A stretch of DNA of 64,000 nucleotides from Mycobacterium heckeshornense (GTDB lineage Bacteria; Actinomycetota; Actinomycetes; Mycobacteriales; Mycobacteriaceae), in the NCBI RefSeq assembly GCF_016592155.1, contig NZ_AP024237.1, forward strand, positions 3,720,001 to 3,784,000, written 5' to 3'. The notes beneath the pieces are model-generated. The model was not told the DNA's origin, made no database searches, and worked only from the letters and a program-made list of their open reading frames with translations. This document shows, piece after piece, positions 1 through 7,629 of this stretch. The position numbers and the translations under genes were made by a program. Every line of letters starts with the position of its first letter. Position 1 is the stretch's first letter.

Positions 1-136
1 AGATGCACATGAGTAGAAGTGGGTGCAATCGCCGCCGCCGGTAGCTGAGGTAGGCGCCGACCGCCACGAACGCGATGCCCCCGACGTAGGCGAAGGCCAG
101 GGACGCCGTGAGCAAAGGGGTCAGCTCGGCGCTCAT
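1..136 (-). CDS. Membrane protein, partial (possibly AveC-like)
   Basis: Only the first 45 codons lie in the window; the gene runs off the left edge. It starts MSAELTPLL and has one strong hydrophobic segment at about residues 8-32, followed by a basic YRRRR stretch, so the N-terminus is membrane-anchored. The ATG overlaps the stop of the upstream small gene as ATGA, so the two are probably translationally coupled. Mycobacterial spirocyclase-AveC-like membrane proteins often sit beside amidohydrolases and nitroreductases, and the sequence after the basic patch is compatible with that family. This is a weak assignment because most of the protein is missing. Confidence 0.5.
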   Translation of the reverse strand, partial: MSAELTPLLTASLAFAYVGGIAFVAVGAYLSYRRRRLHPLLLMCI

Positions 137-249
137 CGGTCGTGGTTGCCGCTCGAAGCGCGACGTGCCTCCGGGTCGAAATGGTGTACCAGCCCGAATA
201 TCAGGACGACCAATCCGGATAGCGTGCCAAGCATGATGACGGCGCCCAT
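133..249 (-). CDS. Small single-pass membrane protein (38 aa)
   Basis: A 38-codon frame starts with ATG at 249 and ends with TGA overlapping the start of the next gene (ATGA at 133-136). Residues about 2-20 form one hydrophobic helix (MGAVIMLGTLSGLVVLIFG) followed by a charged tail. No database family is recognised. The 4-nt coupling to the downstream membrane gene suggests that it is an accessory subunit or a translational leader for it. It is divergent from the amidohydrolase, with a 78-bp gap that contains the plus-strand promoter. It is short enough to be missed by gene callers. Confidence 0.55.
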   Translation of the reverse strand: MGAVIMLGTLSGLVVLIFGLVHHFDPEARRASSGNHDR

Positions 250-267
250 GTCCGCAACCCTTCGTTG

Positions 268-296
268 TTGACCAAATATCTGTTCCACAGTAGAGT
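268..296 (+). promoter_or_regulatory. Promoter with cluster-shared element, amidohydrolase gene
   Basis: A -35 TTGACC (268-273), a 17-nt spacer and a -10 TAGAGT (291-296) precede the amidohydrolase gene. The block ACCAAATATCTGTTCCAC at 271-288 within the spacer reappears almost unchanged before the SDR gene at 3800-3817. The shared spacer is unlikely to be a requirement of sigma factor alone, so it may be an operator for a local TetR-type regulator. Confidence 0.6.
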
Positions 297-327
297 CGCG
301 ATCGTCGGACGCACAAGGAGTATCACG

Positions 328-1614
328 ATGAAAATGGACGACTTCATCCTGGTTTCCGTGGACGACCACCTTGTGGAACCTCCCGACATGTTCGAGGGTC
401 ACATCCCCGACAAGTACAAAAACGACGTACCGAAGCTGGTCAAGCGGGCCGACGGGACCGACGCCTGGGTATTCGAGGGTCAAGAAGCCACCAACGTCGG
501 GCTCAACGCCGTCGCGGGCCGCCCACCGGACGAGTACGGCGCCGAGCCAACCAAACTCAGCGAAATCCGCGAGGGCTGCTACAACATCCACGAACGGATC
601 CGCGACATGAACGCCAACGGCGTCGTCGCCGCGATGAACTTCCCGTCCTACCCGCAGTTCTGCGGTCAATACTTCGCCCGCGCTCAGGACAAGGACCTCG
701 GTCTGGCGGTGCTGCGCGCCTACAACGACTGGCACATCGACGAGTGGTGTGGTACTTACCCCGGGCGCATGATTCCGCTTGCACTGCCTCCGATTTGGGA
801 TCCCCACTTGATGGCCGAGGAGGTGCGGCGGGTAGCCAAGAAGGGCTGCCATGCGGTGACGTTCTCCGAGAACCCGGAGAAGCTCGGGTACCCTTCTTTG
901 CACAATTCCCATTGGGATCCGTTCTGGCAGGCCTGCAACGACGAGAACACAGTCGTGTGCCTGCACATCGGCTCGTCGTCGTCGGTGGTGATCACCTCGA
1001 TCGAGGCACCCGTCGACACGATGATCACGCTGCAGCCGATGAGCATCGTCAACGCCGCCGCCGATCTGGTGTGGTCGCCGGTCCTGCGCAAGTTCCCCGA
1101 CCTGAAGTTCGCGCTGTCCGAGGGCGGGATCGGGTGGATTCCGTACTTCCTGGAGCGCATCGACCGCGTCTACAAGATGCATCGGGCCTGGACGCATCAA
1201 GACTTCGGCGACAAACTGCCCAGCGACGTGTTCAACGAGCGGATCATCACCTGCTTCATCGACGACAGCTTCGGCATCGAGAGCCGTCACAAACTCAACA
1301 TCGACATGATCACCTGGGAATGCGACTACCCGCATTCCGATTCGACCTGGCCGGTCGCGCCGGAGACGCTGGCCATCTACCTCAACGGGGTGCCCGACGA
1401 CGAGGTCAACAAGATCACCCACGAGAACGCCATCCGGCTTTTTTCGTTTGACCTGTTCAAGCACATACCACGCGATCAGGCAACCGTTGGCGCTTTGCGG
1501 GCACAGGCCAAGGACGTCGACCTGGGGTACCGATCCTCGGCCCGGCTCAAGAAGACCGGAACCGAGACCGTGACAGTGCTGGATCTGGCCGCGAAGCTGC
1601 CGTCGTCGAGCTGA
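328..1614 (+). CDS. Amidohydrolase family 2 metal-dependent hydrolase
   Basis: The 428-residue protein has the Amidohydro_2 (ACMSD/o-pyrocatechuate decarboxylase-like) pattern: N-terminal VDDHLVEPPD (Asp/His at 12-14), LHIG near residue 213, an ALSEGGIGW segment near 265 and a WECDYPHSDS segment with Asp333/His336. These are the usual metal and catalytic positions. Members hydrolyse or decarboxylate cyclic acids, and in mycobacteria they are common in sterol, terpenoid and aromatic catabolic clusters; the substrate here is unknown. The ATG at 328 is preceded by AAGGAG at 315-320. An upstream in-frame start at 265 lies before the promoter and is rejected. The nitroreductase follows 10 nt later, so the two form an operon. 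Confidence 0.88.
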   Translation: MKMDDFILVSVDDHLVEPPDMFEGHIPDKYKNDVPKLVKRADGTDAWVFEGQEATNVGLNAVAGRPPDEYGAEPTKLSEIREGCYNIHERIRDMNANGVVAAMNFPSYPQFCGQYFARAQDKDLGLAVLRAYNDWHIDEWCGTYPGRMIPLALPPIWDPHLMAEEVRRVAKKGCHAVTFSENPEKLGYPSLHNSHWDPFWQACNDENTVVCLHIGSSSSVVITSIEAPVDTMITLQPMSIVNAAADLVWSPVLRKFPDLKFALSEGGIGWIPYFLERIDRVYKMHRAWTHQDFGDKLPSDVFNERIITCFIDDSFGIESRHKLNIDMITWECDYPHSDSTWPVAPETLAIYLNGVPDDEVNKITHENAIRLFSFDLFKHIPRDQATVGALRAQAKDVDLGYRSSARLKKTGTETVTVLDLAAKLPSSS

Positions 1615-1624
1615 CCGTCGGCGC

Positions 1625-2272
1625 ATGGATGTCGACTATTTGCTAACTGCCACCCGGTCGGCACGCAAGTCGCTTGATGTGGACGCGCCCGTCGACCTCG
1701 GCGACATCCGTGACTGCCTCCGCATCGGATTGCAGGCTGCCAACGGCTCCAACCAACAGTCGTGGCGCTGGCTCGTGGTCAGTGAGCCCAGGCTGCGCGA
1801 GCAGATCGCCGCGCTGTATCGCGACGCGTATCTGTTAAGAGTCGGTGGCCAGATGATTGCCGGGTTGGTCCCCGCCGACACCCCTGGCGGACGCCTGATG
1901 TCGTCGACCGAGTGGCTCGTCGAGAACCTGGCCAGGGTGCCGCTGCTCGTAATCCCCTGCTACGAGCCATACTTGCCGCGCATCGACGGCGACGAGTCGT
2001 TCCACCTGGCGACCCTGTACGGTTCGATCTTCCCGGCGGTGTGGAATTTCCAGCTTGCGCTACACACCCGGGGCTACGGGACCTGTGTGACAACGCTGCA
2101 CCTCCACCACGAGGCCGCCATCCGCGAACTGCTCAGCATCCCGGACGGTTACGTACAGGGGTGCCTGCTCCCGGTCGGGCGTCTGCGTCAGGGAAAGACG
2201 TTTCGGCCGGCAACGCGACGGCCACTCGAGGAGGTGGTCGCCCTCGATGGCTGGGATGGTGCGTCCATCTGA
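1625..2272 (+). CDS. Nitroreductase family protein
   Basis: The 215-residue protein begins with a typical nitroreductase N-terminus: TRSARKSLD, then a QAANGSNQQSWRW segment near residues 37-50, where FMN-binding residues lie, and a C-terminal LLPVGRLRQGKTFRP segment. Such enzymes bind FMN and use NAD(P)H to reduce nitro groups, quinones or enones. The gene is 10 nt downstream of the amidohydrolase and in the same direction. The physiological substrate cannot be read from sequence. Pairing of amidohydrolase, nitroreductase and TetR genes recurs in mycobacterial lipid and xenobiotic catabolic loci, which suggests reduction of an unsaturated intermediate. Confidence 0.85.
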   Translation: MDVDYLLTATRSARKSLDVDAPVDLGDIRDCLRIGLQAANGSNQQSWRWLVVSEPRLREQIAALYRDAYLLRVGGQMIAGLVPADTPGGRLMSSTEWLVENLARVPLLVIPCYEPYLPRIDGDESFHLATLYGSIFPAVWNFQLALHTRGYGTCVTTLHLHHEAAIRELLSIPDGYVQGCLLPVGRLRQGKTFRPATRRPLEEVVALDGWDGASI

Positions 2273-2310
2273 GCTGCGCGCGGCGCCCGTTCGGCATGCG
2301 CAGCGCACGG

Positions 2311-2329
2311 TTACCCTCTGGTAGCGTAA
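2311..2329. promoter_or_regulatory. Imperfect 19-bp palindrome upstream of tandem TetR gene
   Basis: The stretch TTACCCTCTGGTAGCGTAA reads as TTACnCTnnnnnAGnGTAA, symmetrical over 12 positions. It includes a TAGCGT that could act as a -10 box. It lies 60-190 nt upstream of the possible starts of the double-TetR gene, where an autoregulatory operator would be expected. No copy is seen in the other cluster promoters, so this is only a candidate. The gap 2273-2497 otherwise shows no gene. Confidence 0.3.
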
Positions 2330-2497
2330 GAACCAAAAGTTGGGTCGCCATCTACCCAGACGAGAACCATCCGGAGCCGTGGAGGTGTTGTGGGGCTTCA
2401 GCAACCGGCCCGGGCTGCCGCCTCCGCAAGACCGGCCCGTCTGGAAGGCCGCGACGGTAAGCCAGCGGTACCGGCTGGCCGGGCCGGGCGTACTCGC

Positions 2498-3775
2498 GTG
2501 ATACCGCCACCTACGAACGCCGGAGGGGCCTACGACGACGGGACGCGGCGCACGGAAATCCTGCAGACCGCAGCTTCGTTGATCGCGTCTTCGGGTTTGC
2601 GGACGTCCCTGCAGGAAATCGCCGACGCAGCTGGCATTCTGCCGGGAAGCCTCTACCACCACTTTGAGTCCAAGGAGGCGATCCTGGTCGAATTGGTACG
2701 GCGCTATCACGCTGACCTGGAGCGTATCGGCGAACTCGCTCATGACAGGTTAGATGAACCAGGTTCCCGGCCGGTCTCGGAAAAGATCATCGAACTGGGA
2801 TCGGCAATCGCACGGTGCGCCGTTCAGCATCGCGCGGCTTTGCAGATGTCCTTCTATGAGGCGCCGAGCGCAAATCGGGAGCTCGTTGCGTTGCTGCGGC
2901 AGCCGCCGACGGCGGTCCAGGAGGCAATGCTGCAGACCTTGCGGGCCGGTAAATGGAGCGGCTACATCAGAGCCGATATCGATCTGCCTACCCTGGCAGA
3001 CCGGATCTGCCAGTCAATCCTGCATGTCGGCCTCGACGTGATCCGGCATACCGCTGCCGCCGACCAGGCCGCCGAATTGTTGTGCCGGATCATGTTGCAA
3101 GGCCTGGCAAGCCGGCCGTACGGCGATGAGGAATTGAACCGCTCCAAAGCGTTTGCAGCCGCAGAGCAGGCCATCGAAACGTGGGCCGATGAGGCTAGGT
3201 CGAACCCCAACGACAAGGCTGCCTATGTGCGCGCTGTCGCACGAGCCGAGTTTGGCCGCAAAGGCTATGAAGTCACCACCATTAGGGACATCGCTTCGGC
3301 CGCGGGCCTCGGCACCGGCACGGTCTACCGGCTCATCGGTTCCAAAGACGAACTGCTCGCGTCGATCATGGAGTCGTTTGGCAACAAGGCGGGCGGGGGG
3401 TTCGCCAGTGTTCTACGTGCCGATGCGACGCCTATCGAAAAGCTCGATGCACTCACCTGGGTCAATATCAATGCGCTAGACCGATTCCCGGACGAGTGGA
3501 AGATTCAGCTGGCATGGATGCGCCAGTCCCCTCCAGACACTCCTAACCCGGGCCTGATGTTCACCACGCGACTGAGGCAACTCAAATCACTGCTGTCGGA
3601 GGGGATTCGGTCGAAAGACATCCGCGTAGACAGCCCCTCACTCGAAATGCTGTCGCGGTGCGTCATGGATGTTCTGTGGATGCCTGAGAACATTGTTCGG
3701 ACGGAGGGAAACCAGGCGGCATTGAGGCTTGCCCGTGACACGGTGGTGCGCGGAGTCGCCGAACGCGCCAGCTGA
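2498..3775 (+). CDS. Regulator with two TetR-type DNA-binding domains
   Basis: The protein carries two separate TetR_N helix-turn-helix domains. The first (RTEILQTAASLIASSG, then LQEIADAAGILPGSLYHHF) lies in the first 70 residues; the second (VARAEFGRKGYEVTTIRDIA, then AGLGTGTVYRLIGSKDELL) starts about 230 residues later and is followed by a second ligand-type domain. It thus resembles two TetR proteins fused end to end, about twice the usual 200 residues. The GTG at 2498 leaves 13 residues before the first domain; a GTG at 2390 with GGAGG just upstream would add 36 low-complexity residues and cannot be excluded. It probably controls the surrounding catabolic genes, which share promoter elements. 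Confidence 0.82.
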   Translation: MIPPPTNAGGAYDDGTRRTEILQTAASLIASSGLRTSLQEIADAAGILPGSLYHHFESKEAILVELVRRYHADLERIGELAHDRLDEPGSRPVSEKIIELGSAIARCAVQHRAALQMSFYEAPSANRELVALLRQPPTAVQEAMLQTLRAGKWSGYIRADIDLPTLADRICQSILHVGLDVIRHTAAADQAAELLCRIMLQGLASRPYGDEELNRSKAFAAAEQAIETWADEARSNPNDKAAYVRAVARAEFGRKGYEVTTIRDIASAAGLGTGTVYRLIGSKDELLASIMESFGNKAGGGFASVLRADATPIEKLDALTWVNINALDRFPDEWKIQLAWMRQSPPDTPNPGLMFTTRLRQLKSLLSEGIRSKDIRVDSPSLEMLSRCVMDVLWMPENIVRTEGNQAALRLARDTVVRGVAERAS

Positions 3776-3794
3776 GCATTGAGACGCCCGCCTA

Positions 3795-3824
3795 TTGAAA
3801 CCAAATATATGTTCCACGTAGAGT
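3795..3824 (+). promoter_or_regulatory. Promoter with cluster-shared element, SDR gene
   Basis: A -35 TTGAAA (3795-3800), an 18-nt spacer and a -10 TAGAGT (3819-3824) precede the SDR gene. The spacer contains ACCAAATATATGTTCCAC, nearly identical to the amidohydrolase promoter at 271-288; the identity continues through GTAGAGT. The element lies directly after the double-TetR gene, which is the obvious candidate regulator. Confidence 0.6.
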
Positions 3825-3862
3825 GCTGTAGTGCTTCTGCACCGGCCTAGGAGAGGAGAGCC

Positions 3863-4705
3863 ATGACGGCCATCGACCAGTTCCGATACGACGGCAAGCG
3901 GGTGCTCGTCGTCGGCGGCGCCACCGGCATGGGTGCTGCCGCAGCTCAGACCGCAGCGGAACTCGGCGCCGAGGTGGTCGCGATGGACTACGCGCCGATA
4001 ACCCGCGAGGTCGCGCAAACCGTGTCGGTGGACCTGGCCGACCGGGCGTCGATCGACACCGCTCTTGAGCAGGTCGACGGACCGATCCACGCCATCTTTT
4101 CGGCCGCCGGCGTCGCGGACGGGCCAAAGCTGATGCGGATTAACTTCATCGGCCACCGGCATCTCATCGAGACCCTGCTGGACGATGGCCGGCTTCCGCG
4201 CGGTTCGGCAGTCTGCTTCATCTCATCGGTGGGCGGGATCGGCTGGGAAAGCGATCTGCCGCGGCTGCAGGAGTTCCTCGCGACACCTGACTACGAATCA
4301 GCCGACGCCTGGGTCAAGGCTCATGAACCGGAAGGGATCATCCATTACGGTTTTAGCAAACAGGCGATCAACGCCTACGTGGCGACGAAGGCTTATCCCT
4401 TCATGGCCAAGGGGGTGCGCATCAACGCGATCTGCCCCGGTCCGACAGACACGCCGCTCGCCCGGGCCAACGCCGACCTCTGGCTGACCTTCGCACAAGA
4501 CTACCGGGACGCCACCGGCTGCGAGATTCACACTCCGCAGCAGATGGCCAATGCGATGGTGTTTCTCAACAGCGATGCCGCCTGTGGTATCAGCGGGGTC
4601 ACGCTTCTGGTCGACAACGGCCACGTGATGTCATCACTGACCGGCTCCTACGCGCCCGGCAAGCCGATCATCGACCTCATCATGGGGCGGGTGTCGCTGA
4701 CGTAG
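3863..4705 (+). CDS. Short-chain dehydrogenase/reductase
   Basis: A 280-residue classical SDR. The Rossmann nucleotide-binding motif GGATGMG is at residues 18-24, the FISS segment carries the catalytic Ser near 120, and YGFSK gives catalytic Tyr162/Lys166, followed by NAICPGPTDTP. It is expected to be an NAD(P)H-dependent alcohol/ketone oxidoreductase, resembling hydroxysteroid-type SDRs in length and layout. The start ATG is preceded by AGGAGAGGAG. It has its own promoter sharing an element with the amidohydrolase gene, so it is likely induced together with it. It converges on the minus-strand isomerase-like gene with a 3-nt gap. The substrate is not determinable. Confidence 0.87.
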   Translation: MTAIDQFRYDGKRVLVVGGATGMGAAAAQTAAELGAEVVAMDYAPITREVAQTVSVDLADRASIDTALEQVDGPIHAIFSAAGVADGPKLMRINFIGHRHLIETLLDDGRLPRGSAVCFISSVGGIGWESDLPRLQEFLATPDYESADAWVKAHEPEGIIHYGFSKQAINAYVATKAYPFMAKGVRINAICPGPTDTPLARANADLWLTFAQDYRDATGCEIHTPQQMANAMVFLNSDAACGISGVTLLVDNGHVMSSLTGSYAPGKPIIDLIMGRVSLT

Positions 4706-4708
4706 CGA

Positions 4709-5356
4709 TTACCTGCCCGTGAGGCGGTCCTGGAGTCGTTGCACCCCCGGCCCGTCGAGCAAATCAAGCAATGCGCTGCGGCCACAGGCGGCCATCATCA
4801 AAGCCGCCACCGGTCCCCGGATTTGCGCTCCGCTGCCCCACGTCCGGTCAATGTCGATGGGGTGCAAGGAAATCCCGCGCAGCAAGCCCGCTGGCACGAA
4901 GCCAAGCCGCCACGGCTTTGTCAGGAAATCAAGCGCGAGTGCCGCGCGTTTTGGGTCTGGATTGAAGTTCAGACCGAGCGGGATCCTGATGTCGCCACTA
5001 TGCACCAAGATGTCGGCCAGCGGGCCGAGCGGCCCGAATACCGGTGGGCTGACCCGGCGATCGGCGATACGGCGCAGCATGGCAGCAATCTCGGCGGCCG
5101 GCGACTGCGCTCGCCGTCGTGCCATCTCGTCGATCGCCCGATCGAGGCTCCGGCGTCGCAGAGCCGTTACCGAAAACGTCCAGAAGCTGTCGGTGCACAC
5201 GCTGACCAGATGTGCGCCAACCGTCTTGATGTCCCAGCCCGCGCACAAACTTGGCGCCGACAGCTGCACATCGTCCAAGTCATCCAGCAACGCCGCGATC
5301 CGGCGCCGCTCGTCCGCGACCGCAGCGAATACGGACTCACCGTCCGTCGGATGCAT
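4709..5356 (-). CDS. Maleylpyruvate isomerase-like mycothiol-dependent protein (TIGR03083 type)
   Basis: The 215-residue protein has the DinB-like four-helix layout of the mycothiol-dependent maleylpyruvate isomerase family: an N-terminal ERRRIAALLDDLDDVQLSAPS, then LCAGWDIKTVGAHLV, whose His is the usual metal ligand of the fold, and an ILVHSGDIRIPLGL segment near the middle. Members use mycothiol as cofactor or thiol donor in detoxification and aromatic-ring catabolism, but most are uncharacterised. The start at 5356 lies inside the end of the upstream dehydrogenase (20-nt overlap), so the two are co-translated. It forms a minus-strand operon with that dehydrogenase and the luciferase-like monooxygenase. 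Confidence 0.8.
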   Translation of the reverse strand: MHPTDGESVFAAVADERRRIAALLDDLDDVQLSAPSLCAGWDIKTVGAHLVSVCTDSFWTFSVTALRRRSLDRAIDEMARRRAQSPAAEIAAMLRRIADRRVSPPVFGPLGPLADILVHSGDIRIPLGLNFNPDPKRAALALDFLTKPWRLGFVPAGLLRGISLHPIDIDRTWGSGAQIRGPVAALMMAACGRSALLDLLDGPGVQRLQDRLTGR

Positions 5357-6419
5357 GGCGGGGCAATGTGAGCGGCAAATCGAGCGAACTTAGCAGCCCA
5401 GCGGGTGCTTGCACCACGTAGGGAATCGCATTGACAACACGCATCGCGGTAGCCGTCATCGCGGCGCGCCCTGCCGCACGGCTTTCAACGTCGCCGAGCG
5501 TCATGGCGCAGTGGATGTCCGGGTCGCCCTCAATGTCGACGCGGTAAGTGGCGTCGTGCTCAGAGCTCAACCAGTCCGGTGCGACGTCGCGGGCCATTCG
5601 GATGATGTGCTCGATCACGATCGCTTCACGGCCCTCGACCACCCCCGCGGCCCGGGTGCAGACAGCACCGCACGTCCCGGCTTTAATCGTCCCGAAGGCG
5701 ACGTCGATGTCGCGGTCAGTGGGCCGGCGATCCAGTGACCCCCGAATGTAGGCCACCTTTACTCCCAGCCCGTCAGCGATCAGGTGAATAGGTGCGCCCC
5801 ACGCCATTTCGATGAAGCCGGGCGTCTTTAACATCGGTTCGAAATCAAGCGGCCGGCCGAACCCCATCCCGTCCATCATGACGCTGGCGACCGGGTAGTG
5901 GTCGTTGAGTGCCACCTCGGTCGCCTTGACGGTGCGAATCATTTTCGACTGGGTCGCCAACACCAGCGCGAGCTGGTCAGAACCGAAGCCGGGAAAAATT
6001 CCGGATGCGTAGAATGAGGCGTTTCCGGACTTCGCCGCTTGCTCGAGCTGGTCCCGCCATTCGGGCGCGAAGTATGCCGACGGGTAGACGAGACTTGTTG
6101 ACGTGGTTGACACCACGTTGATTCCAGCCTCGAGCAGCCGCAGATAGTCGGGTATCGCGCCGGCGTCGCGCTGCGGCCCGCTGGCCGCATACACCGCGCA
6201 GTCTGGCTGCATCGCGATCAGCGCATCAGCATCATTGGTCGCCAAGACACCGATCGCCGCGCCACCAGCCAGCTCGCCGGCATCGCGCCCGACCTTCTCC
6301 GGCGTATGCACCCATACTCCGACGAGCTGAAGGTCGGGTCGACCCCAAACCGCGTCTATGGCGATCGAGCCGACTCCCCCGGTCGACCAGACAACGACGC
6401 GAATGGGATCGTTGGTCAT
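5337..6419 (-). CDS. Dihydrodipicolinate-reductase-like NAD(P)-dependent dehydrogenase (copy 1)
   Basis: The 360-residue protein opens with VVVWSTGGVGSIA, a Rossmann glycine-rich loop in the arrangement of the DapB-N-like amine dehydrogenase/dihydrodipicolinate reductase family widespread in mycobacteria. It contains PDCAVYAASGP, INVVSTTST and YASGIFPGFGSD blocks typical of that family. It is about 100 residues longer than DapB, so lysine biosynthesis is unlikely. A paralogue with the same blocks lies at 7630-8733. GAGGAG just before the ATG at 6419 supports the start. It is 27 nt downstream of the luciferase-like gene and overlaps the isomerase-like gene by 20 nt. Function within the cluster is unknown. 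Confidence 0.83.
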   Translation of the reverse strand: MTNDPIRVVVWSTGGVGSIAIDAVWGRPDLQLVGVWVHTPEKVGRDAGELAGGAAIGVLATNDADALIAMQPDCAVYAASGPQRDAGAIPDYLRLLEAGINVVSTTSTSLVYPSAYFAPEWRDQLEQAAKSGNASFYASGIFPGFGSDQLALVLATQSKMIRTVKATEVALNDHYPVASVMMDGMGFGRPLDFEPMLKTPGFIEMAWGAPIHLIADGLGVKVAYIRGSLDRRPTDRDIDVAFGTIKAGTCGAVCTRAAGVVEGREAIVIEHIIRMARDVAPDWLSSEHDATYRVDIEGDPDIHCAMTLGDVESRAAGRAAMTATAMRVVNAIPYVVQAPAGLLSSLDLPLTLPRHASDGR

Positions 6420-6446
6420 GCCATCTCCTCGACGTGCGATTGACTA

Positions 6447-7427
6447 TCAGGTGCTTCCTTGTGCACGCGCCACTGCTGACACCGCTCGCTCGAGGTATGG
6501 CCAAGCCAGCTCGGGCGGCAACCCGCCGCACAGCGGCAACAAAGGTAGGCTGCGACCGCCACGAACATACGCAGTCGCTTCATCGACGGTGTAAATGCGA
6601 TAGGGCCCTTGGGTGGCGCGCAACTCCTGCACAGTCTGAGCGCGCGAAATACTGGCCACCCCATCGTCGCCATGCCGATATGCTGCCGCGGTCAGGGCAT
6701 CATGCAGTAGGTAGGGCCCCAACTCATTCCATGCATCATCCACGTCGTCGGCGACGAACACCGTGGTCGGTGCGGTACTGTCGGGAAACTGCGTAAATCC
6801 GGGAACATGTCCATAGACCCGGCATCGGGCCTGGTAAAGCTCGCGTAGCGCAGGGCTGTCTGTCTGCGAAATGAAGCCGAGCCCGTACTTGGCCGCCCGC
6901 TCGACGGCGGCTGCGCTGCCGCCGGCGACCATGATCAATGGCCCGCCCTCGGTGGCGCAACGTGGTGTGACGCGTATGCGGCGGCCCTTGTGCCGCACCG
7001 GCTCACCCTTGAGCAGCTCGAGCAGCAAGGCCAGCTTCTCGTCTGCAAGCCGGCCACGCCGACGCATGTCCACACCAAAATGCTCGTATTCCTCGACGCG
7101 ATGGCCGATTCCGAAGGCATAGCTGACACGCCCGTTGCTGATGATGTCCAAGACTGCCATCTCTTCGGCGAGCCGCACCGGATCCCAGAACGGAATCGGC
7201 ACGGCGGCAAGAATTATCGCCAGCCGCTCGGTCCGCGCCGCCATTGCCGAGGCAAGAATCAGCGGTGACGGCAGGTGGTTGTCGTCAGTGCCGTGATGCT
7301 CCGAGAGCACAGCCGCTATTGCACCGCGGTTTTCGGCCCAGGCACACATCTCCAGAGCAGCTGCATAGAGGTCAGTGGCTTCAACGCCTTTTTCTGGCGC
7401 CCGCATGTCGAACCTAAGCGTGAACAT
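6447..7427 (-). CDS. LLM-class flavin-dependent oxidoreductase
   Basis: The 326-residue protein has the bacterial luciferase-like fold signature: MFTLRFDMRAP at the first strand, AWAENRGAIAAVLSEHHG near residues 30-48, a PVRLAEEMAVLDIISNGR block near 85-100, and GGSAAAVERAAKYGLGF near 170. Such enzymes use FMNH2 or F420H2 for monooxygenation or dehydrogenation; mycobacteria favour F420, but the cofactor cannot be assigned here. It is the first gene of a minus-strand operon with the copy-1 dehydrogenase and the isomerase-like gene, and is divergent from the copy-2 dehydrogenase across a gap that contains a long inverted repeat. Confidence 0.86.
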   Translation of the reverse strand: MFTLRFDMRAPEKGVEATDLYAAALEMCAWAENRGAIAAVLSEHHGTDDNHLPSPLILASAMAARTERLAIILAAVPIPFWDPVRLAEEMAVLDIISNGRVSYAFGIGHRVEEYEHFGVDMRRRGRLADEKLALLLELLKGEPVRHKGRRIRVTPRCATEGGPLIMVAGGSAAAVERAAKYGLGFISQTDSPALRELYQARCRVYGHVPGFTQFPDSTAPTTVFVADDVDDAWNELGPYLLHDALTAAAYRHGDDGVASISRAQTVQELRATQGPYRIYTVDEATAYVRGGRSLPLLPLCGGLPPELAWPYLERAVSAVARAQGST

Positions 7428-7490
7428 CGGTGTAGCCGTTCTGGTCAGGGTGCCCCAACGCCATGGTTACCGCGAAACCATGCGGGAATT

Positions 7491-7583
7491 TTAACCTAAT
7501 TTTTGTTCAGTTTGAAGGCACAATGGGCTATTGACCACCTAGATCAGTTGCTGATACGGTCAGCGGAACAAAGTTTAGGTTAA
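7491..7583. promoter_or_regulatory. Divergent promoter region with paired inverted operator-like arms
   Basis: Arm 1 (7491-7508, TTAACCTAATTTTTGTTC) and arm 2 (7566-7583, GAACAAAGTTTAGGTTAA) are reverse complements at 16 of 18 positions, separated by 57 nt. They flank the centre of the 202-bp gap between the minus-strand LLM gene and the plus-strand copy-2 dehydrogenase. For the minus strand, arm 1 overlaps a possible promoter (TTCAAA at 7516-7511, 17-nt spacer, TAAAAT at 7493-7488). The symmetry gives each divergent gene the same site in the same orientation, as expected for two binding sites of one regulator. Confidence 0.6.
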
Positions 7584-7629
7584 CGCTTCGGGGTCACGCT
7601 CATTGAGTGCCCGATCCGAGGGGGATCGT

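Noticed and set aside
133..1626. Long minus-strand frame through the amidohydrolase gene
   Set aside because: Only its last 38 codons look real and they have their own ATG; the rest is antisense to a clear Amidohydro_2 protein.
2378..2500. Short plus-strand frame VEVLWGFSNRPGLPPPQ before the TetR gene
   Set aside because: About 40 codons, no clear ribosome site of its own and no recognisable family; it may be coincidental.
7566..7583. GGAAC as an ECF sigma -35 box before the copy-2 dehydrogenase
   Set aside because: The GTT needed for the -10 falls about 9 nt later instead of the usual 16-19; the sequence is better explained as an arm of the inverted repeat.
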